From Fervidobacterium sp. UBA5837 (lineage in GTDB: Bacteria; Thermotogota; Thermotogae; Thermotogales; Fervidobacteriaceae), in the NCBI GenBank assembly GCA_002432805.1, contig DJGV01000010.1:62001-126000 (forward strand): 64,000 nucleotides of DNA, read 5' to 3'. Below, piece by piece: positions 8,910 through 16,840 of the stretch. The notes under the pieces are model-generated. The model did not search any database and had not been told where the DNA came from. It saw only the letters and a program-made list of their open reading frames with translations. The translations under genes and the position numbers were made by a program. Each line of letters begins with the position of its first letter. The first letter of the stretch is position 1.

Positions 8910-8948
8910 ATGTAGTAAACCATTGATATCTTATACTATATATCGTAT
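8903..8948 (+). promoter_or_regulatory. Two NrdR-box-like palindromes
   Basis: TACTATATGTAGTA (8904-8917) and TACTATATATCGTA (8934-8947) are related AT-rich palindromes spaced 30 bases apart, three helical turns. Known NrdR boxes are paired palindromes of about 16 bp resembling ACACTATATATTGTGT, separated by roughly 15 bases in front of ribonucleotide reductase genes. The first box overlaps the -10 element, which suits repression by NrdR. The match is to a remembered consensus, not a computed score. Confidence 0.65.
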
Positions 8949-9008
8949 ATTCATGTTGTATAACACATTGCGTTGAGTTCTTGTTGGTTCAGTTAGGGGG
9001 GGAAGACA

Positions 9009-9596
9009 GTGTCTCAAATCTCACCATTGCCACCATCATGGCCATTGATTAGGGTTGTGAAAGTATTGTACGGTGACCATCCAAAGCTTCCATCCATAAG
9101 TGTATATTTCCAAGGTTGTGATGCTGCTCCAAAGTGTTTGGATTGCCATAATCCGGAGACATGGGAATTCTCAAATGATTTCTCGGTTGATTTCAACTAC
9201 TTAGAGTCAAAAGTATTAGAAAAACTTGACATACTCCTTACCAGATATCCACAAGTGTCCCTTGCACTATTGGGAGGAGAACCACTATCGATGCATAATA
9301 GAACATTTGCCTACAAATTAGCCAAGAGAGTAAAAGAGAGATATCAAGACAAAGTGGTCACGATCTTGTACACATGGCGACTACCCAAAGATTTGCTTAA
9401 TATAGGCATATCACTTGGATATTTTGATGAATTCGTAATGGGTAAATACATGCACAAATACGCAAAACAAGGCTTTCCGGCTTCCAAAAATCAGATATAC
9501 ATGAGTAATGAGCAACTGACAGACACTCTAACTATACTTTCTACAGCTTTAGCGACATGCGAAAAAAAGGAGGAAAGGTTATGGATAAATTTATGA
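9009..9596 (+). CDS. nrdG: Anaerobic ribonucleoside-triphosphate reductase activating enzyme (radical SAM)
   Basis: NrdG uses a 4Fe-4S cluster and S-adenosylmethionine to install the glycyl radical on NrdD. The 195-residue product has a radical-SAM cysteine cluster at C37, C43 and C46 (GCDAAPKCLDCHNPETW), spaced CX5CX2C rather than the usual CX3CX2C, followed by the SAM-binding LLGGEPLS segment. The GTG at 9009 follows a long G-run ribosome site. Its 3' end overlaps nrdD by 16 bases, so the two are translationally coupled and the assignment is well supported by context. The expanded cysteine spacing is the one odd point. Confidence 0.9.
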   Translation: MSQISPLPPSWPLIRVVKVLYGDHPKLPSISVYFQGCDAAPKCLDCHNPETWEFSNDFSVDFNYLESKVLEKLDILLTRYPQVSLALLGGEPLSMHNRTFAYKLAKRVKERYQDKVVTILYTWRLPKDLLNIGISLGYFDEFVMGKYMHKYAKQGFPASKNQIYMSNEQLTDTLTILSTALATCEKKEERLWINL

Positions 9597-11512
9597 GCAG
9601 TGTTGGAAATATTGGGAACTTTTCAAGAGACTTTGTTGATGAACTGTCCAGTATTCCACAAAAGTTTTTGGAACTTGAGGGTTTAGATTGGCAACTTGAT
9701 CCTGTCAGATTTACGGAGTATTTTTTCAACAATGGGATACTTGATTCCACAATCGATGCAAACGCAAATGTGAGAAGTACGAATGTTTACACCTATTTCA
9801 ATGAAGTGACAAAACCTTTGGCAAAGTTGTACTCGATATACCATATATACGAAAATATGAAAAGGCTCTTTGGATTAGATGAAGCAAAGAAATTTTTGAG
9901 ATACGAGATGTATGGAGACATATATCTACACGATGCACATCACTCAGCATTTGAACCGTACTGTTATGCTTATTCACTTAGGCCAGTTGTAGAAAAAGGT
10001 TTGTTTTTCATAGACAGCATAAGGTCGATACCTGCTAAGCATCTATCTTCCTACATTCAACATGTCATACAATTTGTCATGTTTGCCTCAAATCAACAAT
10101 CCGGTGCCGTTGGACTACCAGATTTCTTTGTGTGGCTCACGTATTATTACCTACAAGATATCAAGAATGGGACGATACCAGCAGGCCAAGAAAAGAAATA
10201 TCTCCACCAGCACTTCCAGATATTTACATATTCAATAAACCAGCCCATAAGGGGGACACAATCGCCGTACACCAATTTCACATATCTCGACAGAAATTAC
10301 ATAAATGCAATATTCGATGGTGAGACTTATCCGAATAGCGAACCAATCACAAATCATGTTGAAGAGATAATAGCTATGCAAAAGGAATTTTGGACGTGGA
10401 TCAGAGATGAAAGAGAAAAGCAGATGTTCACTTTTCCCGTACTGACGGCTTCCTTACTGTACAAAGATGGGAAATTCGTTGATGAAGACAGTGCGAGGTT
10501 CATAAACAGTGTGAATTTGAAATGGCAGGATACAAACTGGTACGTGTCAGACAGCATAGATGCCGTAGCTTCTTGTTGTAGACTAACGAGTTCCACAAAA
10601 GAACTGAGATTCAAATTTGGAGCGGATAAGTTGAAGGGAATGTCTAATTCTATCGGTGGGTCTGATTTGAACATAGGCTCATTCAAAGTTGTTACATTGA
10701 ACTTTCCAAGAATCGCACTTGAAACGAAGAACAAGGATTTCTTCAAAGAAAAGTTGGTAGAAAAAGTGCGACATGTTCAAATGGTCCTTGCATCTATAAG
10801 AAACATATTGCAAGAAAGGATTCAGCAAGGAGTACTTCCGCTTTACAACCTTGGATTGATGGATATGAATAGGCAGTATGGGACAGTTGGAATAAACGGT
10901 TTGTATGAATCGATGGAGATACTTGGCCTAACACAAGAAGATATTGATGGAATAATGTATACAAAGGAAGGCGAGGCATTTGTCAGTGATATATTAGAAA
11001 CTATTGGAAAACTCAATGAGGAAGCTTTTGAGAAATTTGGCTTTACCTTTAATATCGAGCAAGTTCCAGCTGAAAAGGCGGCTGTCACGCTTGCTGAAAA
11101 AGACAAATTGCTCTACGGTACCGATTATATTTTGTATTCGAATCAATGGCTTCCTTTGACCACCGATACAGATATGCTTAATAGGATTAGGTACTCTGGA
11201 ATGTTTGATAGAAAGGTTTCCGGTGGCGCAATATTGCACATCAATGTAGATGCACCATTCAGAAGCATAGAGGACTCTTGGGACATGGTCAACTTAGTTG
11301 CAAAGATGGGGGTTATGTACTTTGCATTTAATCAAAAGATAGGTATCTGCGAGGAAGGTCATGCGTTCTATGGAGAACAGTGCCCAATGTGTGGCAAAGG
11401 AAAAATTGATGAGTATGTACGCATCGTTGGGTATTTAGTCCCTGTAAGGTCGTTCAACAAAACAAGGCAGAAAATGGAATATCCCAAGAGGGTATTTTAC
11501 AGAAGCATGTAG
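9581..11512 (+). CDS. nrdD: Anaerobic (class III) ribonucleoside-triphosphate reductase
   Basis: Glycyl-radical enzyme that reduces ribonucleoside triphosphates to deoxy forms under anoxia. The ATG at 9581 follows AAGGAGG; the ATG at 9557 is upstream of that site. The 643-residue protein lacks the N-terminal ATP-cone seen in longer NrdD proteins and starts directly with the catalytic barrel. It contains SCCRLTSS in the middle and a C-terminal zinc-type region (CEEGH then CPMC) followed by RIVGY, where G617 is the expected radical site. Only three cysteines plus a histidine are seen in the metal region rather than two CXXC pairs. The length matches the Thermotoga enzyme as I remember it. Confidence 0.94.
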   Translation: MDKFMSSVGNIGNFSRDFVDELSSIPQKFLELEGLDWQLDPVRFTEYFFNNGILDSTIDANANVRSTNVYTYFNEVTKPLAKLYSIYHIYENMKRLFGLDEAKKFLRYEMYGDIYLHDAHHSAFEPYCYAYSLRPVVEKGLFFIDSIRSIPAKHLSSYIQHVIQFVMFASNQQSGAVGLPDFFVWLTYYYLQDIKNGTIPAGQEKKYLHQHFQIFTYSINQPIRGTQSPYTNFTYLDRNYINAIFDGETYPNSEPITNHVEEIIAMQKEFWTWIRDEREKQMFTFPVLTASLLYKDGKFVDEDSARFINSVNLKWQDTNWYVSDSIDAVASCCRLTSSTKELRFKFGADKLKGMSNSIGGSDLNIGSFKVVTLNFPRIALETKNKDFFKEKLVEKVRHVQMVLASIRNILQERIQQGVLPLYNLGLMDMNRQYGTVGINGLYESMEILGLTQEDIDGIMYTKEGEAFVSDILETIGKLNEEAFEKFGFTFNIEQVPAEKAAVTLAEKDKLLYGTDYILYSNQWLPLTTDTDMLNRIRYSGMFDRKVSGGAILHINVDAPFRSIEDSWDMVNLVAKMGVMYFAFNQKIGICEEGHAFYGEQCPMCGKGKIDEYVRIVGYLVPVRSFNKTRQKMEYPKRVFYRSM

Positions 11513-11538
11513 CTCTAATAATCCTAAATCACACCCTG

Positions 11539-11562
11539 TCTGTCCCTCTGGGACAGATTTTT
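11539..11562 (+). terminator. Rho-independent terminator of nrdGD
   Basis: CTGTCCC (11540-11546), loop TCT and GGGACAG (11550-11556) are followed by ATTTTTAT, 27 bases after the nrdD stop. The same 24-base sequence occurs again at the 3' end of mutS. Confidence 0.85.
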
Positions 11563-11651
11563 ATCGGTCTCGCCTGCTTCAAAGAAAGCCAATACAATGT
11601 TTCGCATCGCTTTTCAAAAAAGCTTCTTTTATCATATTTACTTTGTTCATC

Positions 11652-12878
11652 TCAATTTTGCAGTTCCATCAATCTTTTTATTCTCTCCTCAGGTGATGGA
11701 TGAGTATAATGCCAAGCTTTGTAAATCGGTGCTGGATTTGGATTTGAGAGATTCTCTTTCACAAGTCTTTTCAAAGATGAAATCAAGGGTTGTGGACTTC
11801 CAACCAGTTTTGCTGAATATTCATCTGCTTCGTATTCCATCTTTCTTGAAAAGTAATTGATCAATGGTTCTGCAAAGAAGATTACAGAAGTTATAAACAT
11901 CAAAGCGTATGAGAAGACTGTATATGGCTGTGAGACACCAAAAATCTTGTTTGCTTTGATGAAGTCGTAAACAAGATTTGTAAGATAGAGAATGAATGTA
12001 ATGTAAACTGAATTCGTTAAAATTAGCTTTGGGATGTGTCTTCTCACATGGTGTCCCAATTCGTGCCCAACGATTGCGAGAATTTCATCATCTGAATAAG
12101 TGAGTATTGTATCGAAAAGAACCAACCTTCTTGATTTGCCTATCCCTGTAAGATAGGCATTCTGTTTTTTCGTCCTTTTTGATGCATCGATTTTGTATAT
12201 ATTCGGCACTTTAACTTTTGCTTTTTCCAATAAACCTCTCAACTTTCTTTCTAGTTCTTCGTTTTCCAATTTACTAAATTTATAGAAAAGTGGGGCTATA
12301 AGAACTGGTTGAACAAACGAGATGAATACAGCAAGAGCAATTGCAAACAACGAAACTTGCCACCACCAAACTGGATAACTCAACAACCACATAAGGACTA
12401 ACAGAACTGGTATACCAATCAATACAGTCAAAAACACGTTCAGTATCTGGTCTTTAAAAAACAACCTTGGCCTGGTAGTATTGAAACCATACTTTTCCTC
12501 TATAACAAAAGTAGAATAAACATTGAATGGCAGATCCACAAGATAATCAATCAAAGTGTAAATTCCAAAGAATAAAAGCGCTTGGATAGGTAGAGAGTCT
12601 TCCCCAGAAAGCGCGTGTTCTAAAATTGGGAAAAGTTTTAGAACGAATACGATATTGACAATCAGACTTACCAAACTTCTCACGATACCAAAGTAAGTCG
12701 TATCTTTCAAATATTTTTTTGATTTCTCAAAATCTTCTGCCGAAATCTTATCTTCTAAAATATCTGGAATCTTAGCGTTTGTTCCTGTTGAATATCGTAA
12801 GTTGATAAAATCGATAACAATATCCCAAATGGTTCTAGATATGATAACTGTCAAAAATAAGGTGACGAAATAGTCCAT
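11652..12878 (-). CDS. M48 family membrane zinc metalloprotease (Ste24/CAAX-protease type)
   Basis: Integral membrane protease of the M48 family; bacterial members take part in membrane protein quality control. The 408-residue product has several hydrophobic segments before the catalytic domain, zinc motif H272-E-L-G-H276 (AIVGHELGHHVRRH), and the third ligand glutamate in MEYEADEYSAKL further on. The layout, with an N-terminal multi-span region and the EADEYS motif, fits the M48A (Ste24-like) group better than short HtpX. The ATG at 12878 follows GGAGGAT. The next gene upstream, mutS, ends 131 bases away on the same strand. Confidence 0.9.
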   Translation of the reverse strand: MDYFVTLFLTVIISRTIWDIVIDFINLRYSTGTNAKIPDILEDKISAEDFEKSKKYLKDTTYFGIVRSLVSLIVNIVFVLKLFPILEHALSGEDSLPIQALLFFGIYTLIDYLVDLPFNVYSTFVIEEKYGFNTTRPRLFFKDQILNVFLTVLIGIPVLLVLMWLLSYPVWWWQVSLFAIALAVFISFVQPVLIAPLFYKFSKLENEELERKLRGLLEKAKVKVPNIYKIDASKRTKKQNAYLTGIGKSRRLVLFDTILTYSDDEILAIVGHELGHHVRRHIPKLILTNSVYITFILYLTNLVYDFIKANKIFGVSQPYTVFSYALMFITSVIFFAEPLINYFSRKMEYEADEYSAKLVGSPQPLISSLKRLVKENLSNPNPAPIYKAWHYTHPSPEERIKRLMELQN

Positions 12879-12894
12879 GCCCTAATCCTCCAAC

Positions 12895-12920
12895 TATATT
12901 CAACTACTATATTCAACTAC
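12895..12920. repeat. 13-bp tandem repeat, two copies
   Basis: TATATTCAACTAC occurs twice head to tail between the M48 protease and mutS genes. It is likely a slippage duplication; no function is evident. Confidence 0.8.
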
Positions 12921-13009
12921 ACTTTGAATGAATCGCATGCATTGTAGGAATTGACATTTTGTCATGCTTTTAAAGAATAGTATTTTACAGAGTCAATATC
13001 CCTCTGAAA

Positions 13010-15475
13010 TCAAAACAATCTCATCTGTCCCTCTGGGACAGATTTTTTCATCGATCTCAGTTTTTTCATCTGTCCTTCTTTCAGTATACCTATCTTCTTT
13101 TCAACCTCACTCTTTTCCGATATGACGTCAAGTATTTGTCTTGCCCGTTCAACTATGCTCTCAGGCAAACCTGCAATCGCTGCTACTTCTATACCATAAC
13201 TTCTATCTGCAACGCCTTCCACAACTTTGTGTAGGAATACCACACCTTCATCTGTCTCTTTCACATCGATCGTAAGGTCCTTTATACCGGGATATATATC
13301 TGCAAGTTCGGTCAATTCCGTAAAATGCGTTGCAAAGATCGTCTTGCATCTCAATTCGTTGTATATGTACTCACTCATTGCCCACGCAATACTTATCCCA
13401 TCGAAAGTGCTTGTTCCTCTCCCGACTTCATCGAGCAAAACCAAGCTCCTCTCCGTTGCCTTTGCCAAAATCAGTGCTACTTCATTCATCTCGGTTAGAA
13501 ACGTGCTCTTACCAGTTGAAATATCATCCCTTGCGCCCATGCGAGTGAATATCCTATCGAATATTGGTAACCTTGCACGTTTTGCAGGTACAAAAGAACC
13601 GATCTGAGCCATCAACGCTATCAATCCCACTTGCCTTATGTACGTACTCTTTCCGCTCATATTCGGCCCTGTGAGAATAAACATCCTCAAGTTCTTGTCC
13701 ATGAATATGTCGTTCGGCACGAATTCTGGAACGAATCGTTCAACGACCGGATGTCTACCTTCCAGCACTTCAAAGATGGTAGAACCATCTTCGGATATCT
13801 CGGGCTTTACGTAGCCATATTGCTTGGCAACATACGCAAAATCCATGTATATATCGATCCAGCTGATCGTTTCAGATAACACGCGCATTTGAGGAGTTTG
13901 TGATTTCAACGTATCGCACAGTTGCCTGAAGATCACATGTTCGAGCTCATCTACCTTCTCCCTCGCTGAAAGGATCTTCTGCTCAAATTCCTTGAGTTGT
14001 GGTGTGGTGTATCTCTCTGCATTAACTAACGTCTGCACCCTGATGTAGTCGCTCGGTGCATCCTTCGCTTGACCTTTTGGAATTTCTATGTAATAGCCGA
14101 ACACGGTGTTGTATCCTATCCTCAATTTTTGAAGATTCGTTCTCACTCGTTCGGTCTCTTCAAATTTTTCCAATCTTTCATTCGAATGACGGAGGAGGTC
14201 TCTATACTCGTCTAATTCTTTCGAAACACCCTCGCGTATAACCTTACCTTCGCCAAGCTCACTGTTTATCTCTTCGTACAATGTAGTTGCGACCATTTCT
14301 TTGACATTCGATAAATTCGGTAAGTTCTGTAGCAAAGGCGATAGACTCTCATTGGTGGAGAGTGCATCTGCGATCGGTTCGATCGCTTCGAGCGTTGCTC
14401 TCAAACTCAATAAATCCTTTGGCTTCGCACTATCGTATTCGAGTCTGTTAATTATCCTCTCTAAATCGTACACACCATCAAGGTATTCCCTAACCTCGTT
14501 AGTGAGTAGTGAATCTTCGTAGAATGCTTCGACCATAGAAAGCCTTTTGACAATCTCTTCTTTGACCTTCAGTGGATGTAATATGACCCACTTTAGAAGC
14601 CTTGCACCCATCGGTGTTTTCACCTTGTTTATCACGTCGTATAAATTCTTTCCACGCTCGCCTGGAATGAGCGAGAGGTTCTCTACAGTCGTAGCATCCA
14701 ACGTCATGTATATGGATTCCTCGAGTATGCGTGGTGTTTTTAACTTTGCTTGTTTGTTCAACGTGTACTGGAGGTATTTTATCGTTGCACAGAGTGGCTT
14801 GACCGATTCACCCAATTCAAAGTGATCTATTGAAGCTAATCCATACGCTTCTTTTATCGTTTGCACTTCGTTGGAATAGTACCATTCATCCAGTTTATCG
14901 ATGAAGATATTTCTCAATTCTGTCAGCTTTGGGTAAAGCGATTCCGGGCAGATGATCTGCGAGACGCGGTGAGTTTGTACAAAGTCATACACACCATCAA
15001 CGTTATCCATATTCGTTACGATCACCTCGCCGGTAGACGTATCAACCAAAACACATATGACCATACCATCTTTTGTCTCGTATAGAGACATCATGTAGTT
15101 GTTCTCCACACTGAGCATCTCATCTTCGATAATCGTTCCCGGAGTGACGACGCGCGTCACTTCTCTTTTCACTATCCCTTTAGCGGTCGCCGGGTCCTCC
15201 ATCTGATCGCAAATTGCAACTTTGTAACCGTTTTCAACGAGCTTTTTCAGATAATTATCGAGTGCGTGGTACGGGATACCGGCCATCGGCGAATCCTGCC
15301 TTTTTGTGAGCACTATGTTCAGCACCTTTGAAACAGTTACCGCATCATCGAAAAAAGCCTCGTAAAAATCACCGAGACGAAAGAGTAAGATCGCATCTTT
15401 GTACTTTGCCTTTACATCCAAATATTGCTTCATCATGGGTGTTAACTTGACATTACCAAACAAATTCTGAGCCAC
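13010..15475 (-). CDS. mutS: DNA mismatch repair protein MutS
   Basis: MutS recognises mispairs and small loops and recruits MutL. The product is about 821 residues. The mismatch-contact motif lies in RLGDFYEAFF (Phe-X-Glu) near residue 37, Walker A GPNMSGKST near residue 605, followed by the TFLTEMNE, LLDEVGRGTSTFDG and ATHFTELT ATPase motifs and a C-terminal helix-turn-helix region. I prefer the GTG at 15475, placed 5 bases after AGAGGTGA; the GTG at 15484 lies within that ribosome site and would add three residues. tsaB ends 36 bases upstream on the same strand, so tsaB-mutS probably form an operon. The last codons hold a palindrome shared with the nrdD terminator. Confidence 0.96.
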   Translation of the reverse strand: MAQNLFGNVKLTPMMKQYLDVKAKYKDAILLFRLGDFYEAFFDDAVTVSKVLNIVLTKRQDSPMAGIPYHALDNYLKKLVENGYKVAICDQMEDPATAKGIVKREVTRVVTPGTIIEDEMLSVENNYMMSLYETKDGMVICVLVDTSTGEVIVTNMDNVDGVYDFVQTHRVSQIICPESLYPKLTELRNIFIDKLDEWYYSNEVQTIKEAYGLASIDHFELGESVKPLCATIKYLQYTLNKQAKLKTPRILEESIYMTLDATTVENLSLIPGERGKNLYDVINKVKTPMGARLLKWVILHPLKVKEEIVKRLSMVEAFYEDSLLTNEVREYLDGVYDLERIINRLEYDSAKPKDLLSLRATLEAIEPIADALSTNESLSPLLQNLPNLSNVKEMVATTLYEEINSELGEGKVIREGVSKELDEYRDLLRHSNERLEKFEETERVRTNLQKLRIGYNTVFGYYIEIPKGQAKDAPSDYIRVQTLVNAERYTTPQLKEFEQKILSAREKVDELEHVIFRQLCDTLKSQTPQMRVLSETISWIDIYMDFAYVAKQYGYVKPEISEDGSTIFEVLEGRHPVVERFVPEFVPNDIFMDKNLRMFILTGPNMSGKSTYIRQVGLIALMAQIGSFVPAKRARLPIFDRIFTRMGARDDISTGKSTFLTEMNEVALILAKATERSLVLLDEVGRGTSTFDGISIAWAMSEYIYNELRCKTIFATHFTELTELADIYPGIKDLTIDVKETDEGVVFLHKVVEGVADRSYGIEVAAIAGLPESIVERARQILDVISEKSEVEKKIGILKEGQMKKLRSMKKSVPEGQMRLF
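13021..13048 (+). repeat. Second copy of the nrdD-terminator hairpin, inside the 3' end of mutS
   Basis: On the plus strand TCTGTCCCTCTGGGACAGATTTTT is split as TCTGTCCCTCTG then GGACAGATTTTT; this 24-base string is identical to the nrdD terminator 1.5 kb away. Here it encodes the MutS residues SVPEGQ on the other strand. In plus-strand direction it would form a hairpin plus T-run. Confidence 0.75.
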
Positions 15476-15520
15476 CAACTTCACCTCTTAACTTCTTAGT
15501 TACCATTAACTTCATTTAGA

Positions 15521-16177
15521 CTACTTAGACTCTCTTTGTTTCTTTTCGAAATTCAATTCCGCTATGCTCTTTTGCAAGTACAAAGGCTCAACTAATTCGA
15601 CGAAATTCGCCTTTTCAATCTCTTCTACAGTTAACTTGAATAACTTACGGGCACTTGGGAAGTTGTAATCCGATGATTCCAACCTCTGCTCGAAAAATTC
15701 TGCACCATCGCCGATGCAGACCTTCGACTTGTAGCGACTTATCCTCTCTCTTATCGATTCCACGTCATCTATGAACGGACGTTCGATCTCCGCGAGCCTT
15801 CCATTACTATCCCCATGATAAACTCCACCGTACAGATAACCTTCCCGAGCCTTTCTGACAACGACAATGTAACCTTCATAGAACTCGAGATTTGAAGCGA
15901 TCAACTTCAGCGAATTTATCTGCACAAATTTCTTTCCCACACCCAATCCACTTGCAAACGCAATGCCAACACGAAGCCCCGTCAAACTTCCCGGTCCAAT
16001 GCCCATGCCTACACAATCGAGATCGTGAAAATTCACCTCTGGAATCTTCTTAATCACTTGAGAAATCTGAATTCCGTGTTTTGCCTTCGTCTCCAACTCA
16101 ATTAAACACTTCATGTCATCATCGAAATAACAAGCCACTACACGTGATGTTGACGTATCTATTGAAAAGACTTTCAA
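15521..16177 (-). CDS. tsaB: tRNA threonylcarbamoyladenosine biosynthesis protein TsaB
   Basis: TsaB partners TsaD and TsaE in placing the t6A modification on ANN-decoding tRNAs. The 218-residue product has the actin-like ATPase fold opening VFSIDTSTSRVVA and the conserved GMGIGPGSLTGLRVGIAFASGLG-type loop, whose core is GIGPGSLTGLRVG near residues 58-70. It lacks the metal-binding HxxxH of TsaD, as expected for TsaB. The TTG at 16177 follows GAAGGGAG. It is the first gene of a probable tsaB-mutS transcript; a promoter should lie in the gap to its right, but I could not fix one. Confidence 0.92.
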   Translation of the reverse strand: MKVFSIDTSTSRVVACYFDDDMKCLIELETKAKHGIQISQVIKKIPEVNFHDLDCVGMGIGPGSLTGLRVGIAFASGLGVGKKFVQINSLKLIASNLEFYEGYIVVVRKAREGYLYGGVYHGDSNGRLAEIERPFIDDVESIRERISRYKSKVCIGDGAEFFEQRLESSDYNFPSARKLFKLTVEEIEKANFVELVEPLYLQKSIAELNFEKKQRESK

Positions 16178-16222
16178 CGCAATTCGCTCCCTTCAAAATT
16201 TACAATGCCGTTGCTACAATAC

Positions 16223-16252
16223 AAGCTATAGTAAGCTATAGTAAGCTATAGT
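16223..16252. repeat. 10-bp tandem repeat, three copies
   Basis: AAGCTATAGT is repeated three times exactly upstream of tsaB. It could lie within the tsaB promoter region; slippage could alter spacing there. No known motif is matched. Confidence 0.85.
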
Positions 16253-16303
16253 ATTTTATCATATTTAACAACCATTTGGAATATAACCAGAGTTGATTAA
16301 TGA

Positions 16304-16462
16304 AGACCACGTAGACGGTATATTGATTGTCAAAGATTTTTCAAAGACATGCCCAAAGGTGAAAATACTTTATTGATCAGATGCAGTTTTAACGTTCTCA
16401 ATGTTAACGAAGAATACTCTTATGAAGAACTACTGGAAAGAATAGAACTGGAAATTCAATGA
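16304..16462 (+). pseudogene. Unidentified decayed coding fragment
   Basis: One frame (16304-16462) reads FFKDMPKGENTLLIRCSF and then FNVLNVNEEYSYEELLERIE up to a TGA, with no start or ribosome site. An adjacent frame just upstream reads INEDHVDGILIVKDFS, suggesting a frameshift near 16335-16345. The composition is protein-like (alternating hydrophobics, amphipathic end), and a hairpin terminator follows at 16573. I cannot name the family. It is the only coding-like signal in the 660-base gap 16178-16840. Confidence 0.3.
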
Positions 16463-16572
16463 GCTGGTGGGATAGCTTATCCGTCTATTTCATTCGCGTA
16501 ACGTAATTTTCGCATAAAGAACATGATAACATATATGAATCTATGAATGAGAGCAATTCTGTTTTTTGCATA

Positions 16573-16605
16573 TCTCCACCATATAGAAGGTGGAGACTTT
16601 TTATA
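16573..16605 (+). terminator. Orphan rho-independent terminator
   Basis: TCTCCACC (16573-16580) and GGTGGAGA (16589-16596) form an 8 bp stem followed by CTTTTTAT. Its stem is like that of the liv terminator. No intact plus-strand gene precedes it, which fits a lost gene upstream. Confidence 0.7.
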
Positions 16606-16660
16606 TGCTTTTATCTACTATGCATTAAACTATCCACGCACAACGAAATCATTAGAAAAG

Positions 16661-16728
16661 ATTTGATATTTTTCAATTTTCGATGATTTAGTCTTCTAAA
16701 GTCTTAATGGTGTTAACAAATATCAAAT
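16661..16728. promoter_or_regulatory. Inverted repeat upstream of the sugar importer operon
   Basis: ATTTGATATTT (16661-16671) and AAATATCAAAT (16718-16728) are exact complements 46 bases apart, about 110-180 bases ahead of the binding-protein gene. They could be paired operator half-sites, for instance for the RpiR regulator encoded in the operon. The assignment is speculative. Confidence 0.3.
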
Positions 16729-16840
16729 TCTCGACTTGGAATATAGAAAGAAAATTGATATACATGTTTTGTAAAATCTTTTCATCATGTGATTAGTTTT
16801 GAAAAAAATTTTCCACACAACGGGAAGGGAGGGTGTAACT

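Noticed and set aside
13024..13048. Palindrome at the mutS 3' end as the mutS terminator
   Set aside because: The hairpin lies before the mutS stop and its T-run is on the opposite strand, so it cannot end the mutS transcript in the usual way.
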